64,000 bases of DNA from Bacteroidaceae bacterium (GTDB taxonomy: Bacteria > Bacteroidota > Bacteroidia > Bacteroidales > Bacteroidaceae). The stretch lies in the NCBI GenBank assembly GCA_017651315.1, contig JAGCDE010000030.1, positions 94,360 to 158,359 of the forward strand. The letters are read 5' to 3'. Positions 46,266-56,373 of this stretch are shown piece after piece (position 1 is the stretch's first letter; each line of letters opens with the position of its first letter). Under the pieces are notes generated by a model. It worked only from the letters and a program-made list of their open reading frames with translations. It was not told where the DNA came from and did not search any database. A program made the position numbers and the translations under genes.

Positions 46266-47615
46266 TCATTTTTCATTGGACTGGAACATCCCGATAATCG
46301 GAAGAACCTTCTGAACGATGATGTTTAATGACTCATTGAACTTATCGGTCATAAGGAAATCCGTCCACGTCATGGACTCCTCGGATTTGGGGTCACAGGA
46401 TACTATCTTGACGTCAATGGAACTACTCCCGTCAACTTTGACGACTGCCTTTGACTGGGCCTTGTCATATCCCTTGAAATATATTCCGTTGTCAAAATAG
46501 GGCAATATCTGGCTAATCAGCCTGTTGCGCACATCCTTCGGCATCTTCTCATCGCTGTCGAGATAATTCATGTACTCTACGCGGTCCTGAGCGGGGATAC
46601 CGTCGAACGGATTGTCAAGGGTCATCTTGACAGCAGCCTCGCCTGAGAGGAGCGAAACATCGGCCCATACCTTGCGGCAGCTTCTGGAATTCATCATCCA
46701 GGCCATGATGGTAGCATCATCCAGCATCATTTCCTTCTGGAGGGTACCGTCAAGTCCTGCATCGATTTTGAGAAACTCAGTCTTGGCGGAAGCGTCAGCA
46801 AGTGTTGCCGAAAGCTTGAAACCGGACTCCGGCACATAATTCAATGCAAAGTCAAGGGCGTACTGGGCAGCGTTCAGTGTGGCAGCCACATTGAACTTGC
46901 CACATTCAATCGAGTATTCTGATTCCGATTCCTCTTGCCAATCTCCAACAAGCTCGCCCTTGGCAATATTACTGGAATAACGTTTCAGCTTGACATCCGA
47001 GTCAAAGTCAGCCATCAGGCCGAACACGCTTGAACCATCAAGATCCAGACCTAACCTTATGACTTTCGGGATGGAGATGAAATGTTTCTCGCCGCGGTTA
47101 TCATATTCCAGCAAGGTAGTCATGCTACCCTCGCCCTTAAGCCATACGGAGACATTGTGCCCCCCACCATAATTCATGTCAACCTGGAAACGGTCATGGT
47201 TGGAACTGACAAGCGTAAACTTGGGGGCAACTGCCATATACTCGCCTACACCATCACCACTGGGTACGAATTCGAGCTTGAAACGGTATTTTATCCTGGA
47301 CAGGTCCAGCACTACGTTGCCGTTTTCATCCTCCATACCTTCAAGTATCTGTCCGAGAACCACGTCCTCACTCGCTGCCTCAAGAATATCGTCAAAAGGC
47401 AGTTCCTTGAGCGGTGAGAGCACGGAAAGGGCATTCTGAAGCTGAGTCATGTCAATCCTGTCAGCCACTTGCTGCACAACCTTGGCTATGGTTTCCTGCT
47501 GCTCGGGGAGAGTCAGATAGACTTCCTCGTCCTCATTCTTCTTATCCTTGTCACATGACAACGTGGCGAATGCGCAGAACACAAGCGCCAACAAACCAAA
47601 AAGACTTTTCTTCAT
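46266..47615 (-). CDS. Hypothetical lipoprotein
   Basis: A 449-residue protein with a signal peptide ending in lipobox TLSC (cysteine near residue 21), followed by a short acidic linker rich in D, K and E, and then a mixed alpha/beta body (DLSRIKYRFKLEFVPS, FQVDMNYGGGHNVSVWLKG, FGLMADFDSDVKLKRY, CGKFNVAATLNAAQYALDFALNY). I do not recognise the family; it has the look of the large uncharacterised Bacteroidales lipoproteins. Promoter and terminator flank it closely, so it is a single-gene transcript. The palindromic repeat at 47664 lies directly upstream of its promoter element. Confidence 0.7.
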   Translation of the reverse strand: MKKSLFGLLALVFCAFATLSCDKDKKNEDEEVYLTLPEQQETIAKVVQQVADRIDMTQLQNALSVLSPLKELPFDDILEAASEDVVLGQILEGMEDENGNVVLDLSRIKYRFKLEFVPSGDGVGEYMAVAPKFTLVSSNHDRFQVDMNYGGGHNVSVWLKGEGSMTTLLEYDNRGEKHFISIPKVIRLGLDLDGSSVFGLMADFDSDVKLKRYSSNIAKGELVGDWQEESESEYSIECGKFNVAATLNAAQYALDFALNYVPESGFKLSATLADASAKTEFLKIDAGLDGTLQKEMMLDDATIMAWMMNSRSCRKVWADVSLLSGEAAVKMTLDNPFDGIPAQDRVEYMNYLDSDEKMPKDVRNRLISQILPYFDNGIYFKGYDKAQSKAVVKVDGSSSIDVKIVSCDPKSEESMTWTDFLMTDKFNESLNIIVQKVLPIIGMFQSNEK

Positions 47616-47638
47616 AACAGTGTATTTTAAAGACGTTG

Positions 47639-47646
47639 CAAAATTA
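47639..47646 (-). promoter_or_regulatory. Candidate -7 element for the lipoprotein gene at 46266
   Basis: TAATTTTG on the minus strand matches TAnnTTTG, 24 bases before the ATG. The -33 position falls within the left arm of the palindromic repeat. Confidence 0.5.
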
Positions 47647-47663
47647 AGAATTTATTCAATATG

Positions 47664-47827
47664 AGAATCTGTTTTGATTTGTTCCGTGAAAATTATTATG
47701 GTCTGTTTTTTCCTCTGTTTTCGCCGGTTTGAGGGCGTAATGGAGGTCCATTATAACCGATGACCGGTGGAAACAGAGGGAAAAAGAGGACGTAAGAAAT
47801 TCATGGAAACAAATCAAAACAGATTCT
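47664..47827. repeat. 164-bp palindromic element, copy 4 (fullest form)
   Basis: The left arm reads GAATCTGTTTTGATTTGTTC and the right arm ends AAACAAATCAAAACAGATTC. The two arms agree over about 70 bases with small gaps, including a C-rich stretch (CCTCTG with CAGAGG) and CCGGT-type inner arms, around a central hairpin AATGGA-GG-TCCATT. The size and terminal inverted arms are like a MITE or a large repeat-hairpin element. It separates the suf operon end from the next gene's promoter. Confidence 0.7.
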
Positions 47828-47835
47828 GATAATAA

Positions 47836-49050
47836 TCAGAACATACCAATTATACGCTCCAGTCCGCTCACAAGAGCGTCAACCTCGGCACGGGTGTTGT
47901 AGAACGCAAACGACGCCCGCACCGTGCCGGGAATCCCGAACCTGTCCATAAGCGGCTCCGCACAGTGGTGTCCCGTCCGGACAGCTATCCCGAGCCTGTC
48001 CAGGAGAGTCCCGATGTCCGACGGATGGATACTGCCTGCCAGGAATGACACCACTGCGCTGCGGTGCGGTGCATTACCGATGAAACGTATTCCCGGAATC
48101 CCGCCGAGACGGTCCACGGCGTATGAACAGAGCCCTGACTCGTATTCGGCGATACGGTCCATCCCTATCTCCCTTACATAGTCCAAGGCACGGCCCAGAG
48201 CTATCGAGCCCACCCAGTCAGGCGTGCCGGCCTCGAACTTGTAGGGCAGGTCATTGTAAGTGGTTCCGCTGAAAGTCACCTTCCTTATCATCTCGCCGCC
48301 GCCCTGATAGGGAGGCATCTTCCCAAGCAGTTCCTTTCGCCCGTAGAGCACGCCTATCCCTGTGGGACCATATATCTTGTGTCCGCTGAAAGCGTAGAAA
48401 TCGGCTCCGAGCTGCCGGACATCCACCTTGACATGAGGGACAGACTGAGCTCCGTCAACAGCCACGGGGATTCCGCGCGAATGGGCCTCACGGATAACTT
48501 CGGCAACCGGATTGACCGTACCCAGCACATTGGAAACATGAGTAACGCTCACAAGCCTTGTCCTGGGGGAAAGGATATTCCGGAAAGCCTCCATATCCAG
48601 TTCACCGGAAACAGTCACAGGTATAACCTTGAGCACGAAACCGTATCTAAGGGCCTGTATCTGCCAGGGCACGATGTTGCTGTGGTGCTCCATGCCCGAT
48701 ATGACCACCTCGTCGCCCTCCTTCAGGAAAGCCGCGGCAAACGAACTGGCCAGCAGGTTGATGCTCTCGGTCGTTCCCCGTGTGAAAATAATCTCCTCAG
48801 TGCTCCCGGCCCCGATGAAACCGCGCACATTCTCACGGGCTTTCTCCATCATGTCCGTGGCCTCCTGCGAAAGGAAGTGTATGCCGCGGTGGACATTGGC
48901 ATTGACATTACGGTAAGCGTCACTGATGCAGTCAATCACGCACTGCGGTTTCTGGGTGGTGGCGGCATTGTCCAGATAGACCAGCGGCCTGCCATACACC
49001 TCACGTCCCAGTATGGGGAAATCCTTGCGAATACTCTCTACGTCAATCAT
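47836..49050 (-). CDS. sufS: Cysteine desulfurase SufS
   Basis: A 404-residue PLP enzyme that takes sulfur from cysteine for iron-sulfur cluster assembly. The Schiff-base lysine is K225 in FSGHKIYGPTG, the substrate-binding STxxxN-like region is TTESINLL near 93, HHSNIVPW near 122 and the catalytic loop cysteine is C363 in TGHHCAEP. The start matches the group II desulfurase pattern (VESIRKDFPIL). It is the last gene of the sufBCDS set, 12 bases after sufD. No SufU or SufE is encoded in this window. Confidence 0.95.
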   Translation of the reverse strand: MIDVESIRKDFPILGREVYGRPLVYLDNAATTQKPQCVIDCISDAYRNVNANVHRGIHFLSQEATDMMEKARENVRGFIGAGSTEEIIFTRGTTESINLLASSFAAAFLKEGDEVVISGMEHHSNIVPWQIQALRYGFVLKVIPVTVSGELDMEAFRNILSPRTRLVSVTHVSNVLGTVNPVAEVIREAHSRGIPVAVDGAQSVPHVKVDVRQLGADFYAFSGHKIYGPTGIGVLYGRKELLGKMPPYQGGGEMIRKVTFSGTTYNDLPYKFEAGTPDWVGSIALGRALDYVREIGMDRIAEYESGLCSYAVDRLGGIPGIRFIGNAPHRSAVVSFLAGSIHPSDIGTLLDRLGIAVRTGHHCAEPLMDRFGIPGTVRASFAFYNTRAEVDALVSGLERIIGMF

Positions 49051-49062
49051 AATCCTCGGCTT

Positions 49063-50409
49063 TTATCTGCATGCACGGCAGCCCTCGCACTGTGACAGCT
49101 CACCCCGGAAACGTTTCTCCACCAGCCTGTTCAGGCGGTCACGGAGCGGTTCAAGAGCCACTCGGCCTATCACCTCGCCCACAAAGGCCTGCATCAGCAT
49201 CATGCGGGCCTCCTGCTCAGGGATGCCGCGCTGACGCATATAGAACATCGCCCTCTCATCAAGCTGTCCTACCGTAGCGCCGTGACTGCACTTGACATCA
49301 TCGGCATATATCTCTAACTGCGGCTGCGTGAACATGCGGGAACTGCGTGTAAGGCATATATTGCGGTTGGTCTGCTCCGATGACGTGCGCTGAGCATCCT
49401 TCCGAACCAGGACCTTCCCTGCGAAAGCACCTGTAGCGCTGTCATCCAGCACATATTTGAACAGTTCATTACTCGTGCAGTCCGGAACCCTGTGATCTAC
49501 AAATGTCATTATGTCTAAATGCTGCTCCCTGTCTATGGTACCGATACCGTTGAGTGACAGCTGTGCCCCGCGTCCCTTCAGCATGACGGACACTGTGTTA
49601 CGGGTACGTCCGTTGTGAAGTGTCATATAGTCAGCCTCCACACTGCTGTCCTGTTCCTGGGAGAGATACAGTTCCGATACCCGGAGGTTAGCATTGTGAG
49701 TCTCCTCAAGGTCATACAGTTCCAGCCTGGATCCCGGACCGGCATAGGCCTCTGTCACCTGAGTCGTGAGGAATCCGTTCGCCGACAAGGCATGGTCACA
49801 CATCAGCAGCCTCAGCTGTGCGCCCCGACCCACGATGACCAGAACCCTCCGGTTCACCATCATATCCACGGGAGACTGTAACAGCGTGACAAGCTGCAGC
49901 GGCTTGTCCATAACCACACCGTCCGGCACATATATCATCATCCCATCCTGGGCGAACATGCTGTTCAGGGCAGCAATACCCGGACGGTCCATGTCCGCCA
50001 GTCGTCCGTAGTATTTCCCGACAATCTCCGGACGGCTCTCCGCCGCCTCACGCAGACTGCCCACAAACACCCCTTCGGGAAGGGAAGTCCTGGAGGCCGT
50101 CTGTGAGCATGCAAACTCATCGTTTGCCAGGAAATACAGCAGCGTGCTCAGGTTGGGGACATTGCACCTGAAAGCCTGCGCCTTGTCCACACGCATGTCC
50201 AAACGACCCAGATTCATGCCCCAGTCGGGCAGGAACCATTCCCTCACATCGGTATGCAGATACTCTTCAAGTCCTTTGTGAGGCAGGCCATAAAGCTTCA
50301 GACACTCTGATGCCCTCTCGCGCAAGCCATTCATGACTCTGGCAGACCCGCTGTCAATCAGAGCCCTGTTCCTGTCGAACAACTCTATGTAATTCTGTTC
50401 AGGCTTCAT
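49063..50409 (-). CDS. sufD: Fe-S cluster assembly protein SufD
   Basis: A 448-residue scaffold subunit of SufBC2D. It has a helical N-terminus and a right-handed beta-helix core (VFVGSLREAAES, MIYVPDGVVMDKPLQL, RVLVIVGRGAQLRLL, YDLEETHNANLRVSELYL), then KCSHGATVGQLDERAMFYMRQRGI near 375 with the SufB/D C-terminal conserved motif. It overlaps sufC by four bases (ATGA at 50406-50409). The C-terminal tail ends in CEGCRACR, a cysteine cluster not typical of SufD and worth noticing. Confidence 0.92.
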   Translation of the reverse strand: MKPEQNYIELFDRNRALIDSGSARVMNGLRERASECLKLYGLPHKGLEEYLHTDVREWFLPDWGMNLGRLDMRVDKAQAFRCNVPNLSTLLYFLANDEFACSQTASRTSLPEGVFVGSLREAAESRPEIVGKYYGRLADMDRPGIAALNSMFAQDGMMIYVPDGVVMDKPLQLVTLLQSPVDMMVNRRVLVIVGRGAQLRLLMCDHALSANGFLTTQVTEAYAGPGSRLELYDLEETHNANLRVSELYLSQEQDSSVEADYMTLHNGRTRNTVSVMLKGRGAQLSLNGIGTIDREQHLDIMTFVDHRVPDCTSNELFKYVLDDSATGAFAGKVLVRKDAQRTSSEQTNRNICLTRSSRMFTQPQLEIYADDVKCSHGATVGQLDERAMFYMRQRGIPEQEARMMLMQAFVGEVIGRVALEPLRDRLNRLVEKRFRGELSQCEGCRACR

Positions 50410-51170
50410 CCTACAGAACCCTCAAACTCCCTTATAACCCAGTCATATCCACGCTCTTCAAGCTCAAGGGCCAGCTCAGGGCCGGCAGTCTTGATAATGC
50501 GTCCCTGATACAGCACATGCACCACATCAGGCTTGATGTAATCCAGCAGACGCTGGTAGTGGGTAATTACAATCACCGAAGTCTCGGCACTCCTGAGGCG
50601 GTTGACCCCATCGGCCACAATCCGCAGCGCATCTATGTCAAGACCCGAATCAGTCTCGTCAAGTATGCTCAGCGACGGTTCAAGCATGGCCATCTGGAAA
50701 ATCTCGTTGCGTTTCTTCTCGCCGCCGCTGAAGCCCTCGTTCACCGAGCGGTTCATAAACTTGGCGTCCAGCTTGACCAGATCACGTTTCGCCTTCACAA
50801 GCTTAAGGAAATCTGCCGGTGGAAGGGGATTCTCCCCCAACGCCTTGCGTTTCTCGTTTATGGCGGTGCGCATGAAATTGGTCATGCTCACCCCCGGTAT
50901 CTCTACAGGGTACTGGAAAGACATGAAAAGACCTTCGTGACTGCGTTCCTCGGCATTCATGGACAGCAGGTCCCTGCCCTTGAAGGTCACGCTGCCTCCT
51001 GTCACCCGGTACGCTGGATGGCCCGCAAGCACATTGCTCATGGTGCTCTTGCCGGATCCGTTGGGACCCATTATGGCATGGACCTCGCCTGCATTCACCT
51101 CAAGGTCAATGCCTTTCAATATCTCTCTGCCGTCAATCCCGGCATGAAGGTTCTCTATCTTTAACATCAT
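50406..51170 (-). CDS. sufC: Fe-S cluster assembly ATPase SufC
   Basis: A 254-residue ABC-type ATPase that powers the SufBCD scaffold. Walker A GPNGSGKS at 35-42, ABC signature FSGGEKKRNEIFQ near 145, Walker B with SILDETDSGLDID near 165 and the H-loop VITHYQRL near 200. It has no membrane domain. Two ATGs are possible (51170 and 51167); the first is used here. It starts 5 bases after the sufB stop and overlaps sufD. Confidence 0.95.
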   Translation of the reverse strand: MMLKIENLHAGIDGREILKGIDLEVNAGEVHAIMGPNGSGKSTMSNVLAGHPAYRVTGGSVTFKGRDLLSMNAEERSHEGLFMSFQYPVEIPGVSMTNFMRTAINEKRKALGENPLPPADFLKLVKAKRDLVKLDAKFMNRSVNEGFSGGEKKRNEIFQMAMLEPSLSILDETDSGLDIDALRIVADGVNRLRSAETSVIVITHYQRLLDYIKPDVVHVLYQGRIIKTAGPELALELEERGYDWVIREFEGSVG

Positions 51171-51175
51171 ACTCC

Positions 51176-52639
51176 TTAACCCACTGTGTTCTCTAATGAA
51201 ACCGAAAGAAGCCGCTGAGCCTCCACGGCAAACTCCATAGGCAGTTTGTTCAGGACCTCCTTGGCATACCCGTTCACAATCAGGCCGATGGCCTGTTCCA
51301 TCGGTATGCCGCGTTGGTTGCAGTAGAACAACTGGTCCTCAGATATCTTGGAAGTGGTCGCCTCATGCTCCACTATAGCCGTCTCATTCCTTACATCCAT
51401 ATAAGGGAAGGTGTGCGCACCGCATTTGTCGCCAAGCAGAAGCGAGTCACACTGGCTGTAGTTTCGTGCACCGTCAGCATGTTCACCCACCTTTATCAGC
51501 CCACGGTAGGAGTTCTGGCTGTATCCTGCCGAAATACCCTTGCTTATGACCGTGCTCTTCGTGTTACGGCCTATGTGAATCATCTTGGTGCCGGTATCGG
51601 CCTGCTGACGGTTATTGGTCAGGGCCACCGAATAGAACTCGCCCTGTGAACCGTCACCTTGCAGCACGCAGCTCGGATACTTCCAGGTTATTGCCGATCC
51701 CGTCTCCACCTGAGTCCAGGAGAGCCTGCTGTCAACTCCCTTGAGAAGGCCGCGCTTGGTCACAAAGTTATACACCCCGCCACGGCCGTTCTCATCGCCG
51801 GGGTACCAGTTCTGTACCGTGCTGTACTTTACCTCTGCACGGTCCAGCACCACAATCTCCACGATTGCGGCATGAAGCTGGTTCTCATCGCGCATAGGCG
51901 CAGTGCAACCCTCTAAATAGGACACATAGCTATCATCGTCGGCCACAATCAGAGTACGTTCAAACTGGCCGGTCCCGGCCGCGTTGATACGGAAATAGGT
52001 GGATAGTTCCATAGGGCAGCGCACACCCTTGGGTATATAGACGAACGACCCGTCACTGAATACGGCACTGTTGAGTGCCGCAAAGAAATTGTCACGGTAA
52101 CTGACCACGCTGCCTAAATAGCGGCGTACCAGATCCGGATGATTCCTCACGGCCTCGCCCATCGGGCAGAATATGATGCCTTTCTCAGCCAGAGTCTGCT
52201 TGAAAGTGGTCTTTACCGATACCGAGTCCATGACGGCATCCACCGCCACGCCCCCGCTCAGCGCTAAACGCTCCTCAAGGGGAATACCCAACTTGTCGAA
52301 AGTCTTCATCACCTGAGGGTCGATTTCATCAAGCGATCCGGGCCCCTTCCTCTTGCCGGCAGTCGGGTCGGCGTAATATGAAATGCCCTGATAGTCTATC
52401 TCGGGAATCTCCAGATGTGCCCAACGGGGCATCTCCATAGTCAGCCAGTGCCGGTATGCCTTCAGACGGAACTCCAGCAGCCACTCGGGTTCACCCTTGC
52501 GCTCCGAGACAAGGCGGACAGTATCCTCGGTCAGGCCACGGTCTATTATATCTGTATGGACATCGGTTGTAAACCCATACCTGTATTTCTCAGCCGAAAT
52601 CTCCCTGACAAGACTGTTGTCCGAACTGTTCCCTTTCAC
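51176..52639 (-). CDS. sufB: Fe-S cluster assembly protein SufB
   Basis: A 487-residue scaffold subunit with the SufB N-terminus ([19 protein letters not shown]), a beta-helix core and the C-terminal region [30 protein letters not shown] in which the cluster ligands lie. It has the segment [26 protein letters not shown] near 240. There is no in-frame ATG before the conserved start; translation should begin at GTG 52639, 2 bases before the cvpA stop end. It is the first of the suf genes but follows infB and cvpA closely. Confidence 0.94.
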   Translation of the reverse strand: MKGNSSDNSLVREISAEKYRYGFTTDVHTDIIDRGLTEDTVRLVSERKGEPEWLLEFRLKAYRHWLTMEMPRWAHLEIPEIDYQGISYYADPTAGKRKGPGSLDEIDPQVMKTFDKLGIPLEERLALSGGVAVDAVMDSVSVKTTFKQTLAEKGIIFCPMGEAVRNHPDLVRRYLGSVVSYRDNFFAALNSAVFSDGSFVYIPKGVRCPMELSTYFRINAAGTGQFERTLIVADDDSYVSYLEGCTAPMRDENQLHAAIVEIVVLDRAEVKYSTVQNWYPGDENGRGGVYNFVTKRGLLKGVDSRLSWTQVETGSAITWKYPSCVLQGDGSQGEFYSVALTNNRQQADTGTKMIHIGRNTKSTVISKGISAGYSQNSYRGLIKVGEHADGARNYSQCDSLLLGDKCGAHTFPYMDVRNETAIVEHEATTSKISEDQLFYCNQRGIPMEQAIGLIVNGYAKEVLNKLPMEFAVEAQRLLSVSLENTVG

Positions 52640-52641
52640 CT

Positions 52642-53196
52642 TCAGATTGCCTTAGTATCGTTGTTTTCCTCCTTTTCATCCCCCTGGAAATCTGGCATCG
52701 GGACATCATCCCTGACCTTGTTCCACACCCATTGCATACAAAAATCTGAGCCGTCGCGTACAACGGGATATAATCCCTTCTCCTGATCCTCACGGTTCTT
52801 CATCACCTTCTCTGTCAGACCTGCCATATCCATCAGATGGAACAGGAGCCCAAGCATTATAAACCATTTCAAGGTACCGAACAGACCTCCCAGCAACCTG
52901 TCAATGAAACCCAGGTCGGCCACATGGACAAGTCTGGAAAAAATCCTGCCAATCAGTCCGAACAGAATAGGCACCAGCAACAGTATGACTATGAAGGAGA
53001 GCACCTGGGCTACCTTCTCCGTCATGTTCAGCCCATTCAGCAGAAACCCTGCGAAAGGCTTGTAGAGGAACGCGCCGCATATAACGCCCGCTATGATGCC
53101 TCCGAGACTGAACGCCTGTCTTATCAGGCCACGGACAATCCCGGCTATGAATCCCAATGCCAGGACAACAACTATTATCCAGTCAATCGTTTCCAT
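52642..53196 (-). CDS. cvpA: CvpA family membrane protein
   Basis: A 184-residue membrane protein with four hydrophobic segments ([22 protein letters not shown] near residues 4-25, then [36 protein letters not shown] and [17 protein letters not shown]). The N-terminal pattern [20 protein letters not shown] is that of CvpA. Members affect envelope integrity and colicin production in E. coli; function in Bacteroidetes is unproven. The tail is acidic and variable. It is linked to infB upstream (26 bases) and sufB downstream (2 bases). Confidence 0.85.
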   Translation of the reverse strand: METIDWIIVVVLALGFIAGIVRGLIRQAFSLGGIIAGVICGAFLYKPFAGFLLNGLNMTEKVAQVLSFIVILLLVPILFGLIGRIFSRLVHVADLGFIDRLLGGLFGTLKWFIMLGLLFHLMDMAGLTEKVMKNREDQEKGLYPVVRDGSDFCMQWVWNKVRDDVPMPDFQGDEKEENNDTKAI

Positions 53197-53222
53197 TTCA
53201 GAATAAATCCGGCTGTCGCAGT

Positions 53223-56200
53223 CTAAAGGGTCTGCTTGACCTCTATCTGGGTGAATGTCTCAATCATGTCACCCTCCTTTATGTCATTGTACGAGACAAG
53301 GCTCAAACCGCACTCCATTCCTGTCTGAACCTCCTTGACATCGTCCTTGAAGCGCTTCAGGGCCAGGATATCGCCTGTGTGGATTACAATACCGTCACGA
53401 ATCACGCGGGCCTTGTCATTACGTGACACCTTACCGTCACGCACACGGCATCCTGCCACCATACCGACCTTGGAAATATGGAACACCTCCATAACCTCGA
53501 TGGTCGATGTGACCTCCTCCTTGACCTTGGGTGCAAGCAGACCCTCCATGGCCGACTTGACCTCGTCAATGGCATCATATATGATAGAGTATATACGGAT
53601 ATCCACATCATTCTGCTCAGCCAGACGCTTGGCGGCACCTGACGGACGCACATCGAAACCGATGATGATGGCGTTCGAAGCGGCGGCCAGGCTGACATCG
53701 CTCTCGGATATGGCACCCACAGCCTTGTGAATCACATTCACCTGGACGTTCGGTGTGGAAAGCTTTATCAGTGAGTCGCTCAGAGCCTCGACTGATCCGT
53801 CCACATCGGCCTTCACGATAAGGTTCAGTTCGTGGAAATCGCCCATCTTGATACGGCGGCCAAGCTCGTCCAGGGTGAGGGTCTGCGTTGTACGCACACC
53901 CTGTTCACGCTGCAGCTGTTCACGCTTGCCTGTAATCTCACGTGCTTCACGCTCGCTGTCCACCACATGGAAGCTCACACCTGCCTGCGGAGCTCCGTTC
54001 AGGCCCAGGATCAGCACAGGCTCTGCGGGAGCGGCCGATTTCATTTTCTGGTTACGCTCGTTGAACATAGCCTTCACCTTACCCCAGGAGGTACCGGCAA
54101 TCACTATGTCACCCATCTTAAGGGTTCCGTTGGATACAAGTACCGTTGCCACATAACCGCGGCCCTTATCCAGCGATGACTCTATTATTGTTCCGGTAGC
54201 CTTACGGTTCGGGTTAGCCTTGAGGTCAAGCATCTCGGCCTCGAGCAGAACCTTCTCCATAAGTTCGTTCACCCCGATTCCCTTCTTGGCCGATATGTCC
54301 TGTGACTGGTACTTGCCGCCCCAGTCCTCCACCAGGAAGTTCATCTGCGCCAGCTCCTGCTTGATACGCTCCGGGTCGGCAGCGGGTTTATCCACCTTGT
54401 TTATTGCGAATACGATTGGCACACCGGCTGCCGTGGCGTGTGCGATAGCCTCCTTGGTCTGGGGCATCACGTTGTCATCGGCCGCCACTATGATGATGGC
54501 AATATCGGTCACCTGGGCACCGCGGGCACGCATGGCCGTGAAAGCCTCATGGCCAGGAGTGTCAAGGAACGTGATATGACGTCCGTCGTCCAGTTTCACG
54601 TTATAGGCACCTATGTGCTGCGTGATACCTCCGGCCTCGCCCGCAATCACGTTCGACTTGCGGATGTAGTCAAGCAGAGAGGTCTTACCGTGATCCACAT
54701 GGCCCATCACAGTGACTATAGGTGCACGCGGTACCAGATCCTCCTCCCTGTCGGCCTCCTCACTGATCTGCTGCGCCACCTCGGCACTTACGAAATCGGT
54801 GGTGAAACCGTACTCCTCGGCCACTATGTTGATGGTCTCGGCATCCAGACGCTGGTTGATGGAGACCATTATACCCACGCTCATACATGTGCTGATCACC
54901 TGTGTCACAGGAATATTCATCATTGTGGCAAGCTCGTTAGCGGTCACGAACTCGGTCAGCTTGAGCACCTTGCTCTCAGCCATCTCCTGTTCCATAGCCT
55001 CCTGCTGGCGCATCTGCACCTGCTCGCGCTTGTCCTTGCGGTATTTTGACGATTTCGTCTTGCCCTTCTGGAACGATGAGAAGGTATCCCTTATCTGACG
55101 GTTCACATCCTCATTGGAGAACTCGCTCTTCTCGTTCTTGTTATGACGACGGTCCTTGTTATTGCGTCCGCTTCCGCCCTTCTGTGAATCCTTGCCGCGG
55201 TTGTCGGAGGAGCCGTGACCCTGGCCATAGTTCTCCGCCTTGCTGATGTCAACCTTCTCTCCACCGATACGGATACGGTTCTTCTTTCTCGGTCCGCCCG
55301 ATTTGTCACCGGACTTCTCACCCTGTTTTTCACCACCTGCTGCCGCCGGTTTGATCTCCTTCATGAGTGAGTCCTTGAACTGCTGACGCTGTTTCTGGCG
55401 TAACTGCTCCTTCTCCTCACGCTCTTTCCGTTTCTCCTCCTTGGATTTCTTCTTGGGACGGGTTGACTGATTGATGGCTGTCAGGTCAATCTTTCCCACG
55501 GTCTTGAGTTTGAGTCCGCCGTCCTTGGGTGCCTCAATCTTGAATATGGACTCCCCGGCGGGCTCCTCAGACTTCTGCGAGGCCTCTTCGGCTTTTGGTT
55601 CAGGCTCCCCGGGAGCCTCTGGCAGAGCAGTTTCCACAGCAGGTTCCTCCTCCTTTGCGACCACCGGTGCCGGTTCTGGTTCCGCTACACTCTTCACCTC
55701 CTCATGAGCCGGTTCCTCCTGCTTCACGGGCGCAGTGGCCACTGTCGGCTGCGGTTCAGCCTTGGGCTCATCTGCCGGTAACTTTGACAAAGGCTTCACC
55801 GGCACCTCATCCACCTTCTTCTCCTCTACAGGTTCCGGTTCCTTTGCGGGTTCCGTCTTCTTTTGAGTAGCAGGTTTCACGGCTTCGGGCCGTTTGGGTG
55901 TCTCGGCAACCTTTGCGGACTTGGCGGCACCCTTTACGGAAGCCTTTCCGGGTTTTCCTAAATCTATCTTACCCACCGTCTTGAACTTGGGAACCATATC
56001 TTGAGGTATCTCCGTTCCCAGTGTCTCCACCGTCATGACAGGTTCGGGCTGAGCAGGTTTCTCCTCCTTCTCCTCAGCCTTGGGACGCTTTGAAAGACGG
56101 TCCTGAAGGAAACGGTTAGCAGCCTCCCTCAGGGACTTGTCACGGCTGAACTCGGCCACAAGCAGCTGGTACTGCTCTTCGGTAAGTTTCTCGTTCAGGT

Positions 56201-56300
56201 CATCATTCACATCGGGAAAACCTTTCTTGTGCAGGAACTCCACCAGCGTGGTAGAACCCACATTCAACTCCCTTGTAACTTTACTTATTCTTATCGCCAT
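53223..56300 (-). CDS. infB: Translation initiation factor IF-2
   Basis: A 1025-residue GTPase that brings fMet-tRNA to the 30S subunit. The N-terminal IF2_N-type domain (residues about 1-60, [21 protein letters not shown]) is followed by a very long linker of about 330 residues that is rich in Glu, Pro, Lys and Ala and then Gly/Asp/Asn, probably disordered. A second IF2_N domain follows and the G domain starts near 532 with [17 protein letters not shown] and NKVDKP. C-terminal domains bind the initiator tRNA. Its length beyond the E. coli form is due to the N-terminal expansion, normal in Bacteroidetes. It lies 73 bases after nusA. Confidence 0.95.
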   Translation of the reverse strand: MAIRISKVTRELNVGSTTLVEFLHKKGFPDVNDDLNEKLTEEQYQLLVAEFSRDKSLREAANRFLQDRLSKRPKAEEKEEKPAQPEPVMTVETLGTEIPQDMVPKFKTVGKIDLGKPGKASVKGAAKSAKVAETPKRPEAVKPATQKKTEPAKEPEPVEEKKVDEVPVKPLSKLPADEPKAEPQPTVATAPVKQEEPAHEEVKSVAEPEPAPVVAKEEEPAVETALPEAPGEPEPKAEEASQKSEEPAGESIFKIEAPKDGGLKLKTVGKIDLTAINQSTRPKKKSKEEKRKEREEKEQLRQKQRQQFKDSLMKEIKPAAAGGEKQGEKSGDKSGGPRKKNRIRIGGEKVDISKAENYGQGHGSSDNRGKDSQKGGSGRNNKDRRHNKNEKSEFSNEDVNRQIRDTFSSFQKGKTKSSKYRKDKREQVQMRQQEAMEQEMAESKVLKLTEFVTANELATMMNIPVTQVISTCMSVGIMVSINQRLDAETINIVAEEYGFTTDFVSAEVAQQISEEADREEDLVPRAPIVTVMGHVDHGKTSLLDYIRKSNVIAGEAGGITQHIGAYNVKLDDGRHITFLDTPGHEAFTAMRARGAQVTDIAIIIVAADDNVMPQTKEAIAHATAAGVPIVFAINKVDKPAADPERIKQELAQMNFLVEDWGGKYQSQDISAKKGIGVNELMEKVLLEAEMLDLKANPNRKATGTIIESSLDKGRGYVATVLVSNGTLKMGDIVIAGTSWGKVKAMFNERNQKMKSAAPAEPVLILGLNGAPQAGVSFHVVDSEREAREITGKREQLQREQGVRTTQTLTLDELGRRIKMGDFHELNLIVKADVDGSVEALSDSLIKLSTPNVQVNVIHKAVGAISESDVSLAAASNAIIIGFDVRPSGAAKRLAEQNDVDIRIYSIIYDAIDEVKSAMEGLLAPKVKEEVTSTIEVMEVFHISKVGMVAGCRVRDGKVSRNDKARVIRDGIVIHTGDILALKRFKDDVKEVQTGMECGLSLVSYNDIKEGDMIETFTQIEVKQTL

Positions 56301-56373
56301 CTATAAAAACACTTTGGATTTATATCCCAACTTTTCCCCTTGTAAATTATCTTTCCTCAGATACCGTCCGCTC

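Noticed and set aside
55100-56100. Repetitive Pro/Glu/Lys-coding region as a mobile or phase-variable repeat
   Set aside because: It is the disordered N-terminal linker of IF-2, known to be long and low-complexity in this group.
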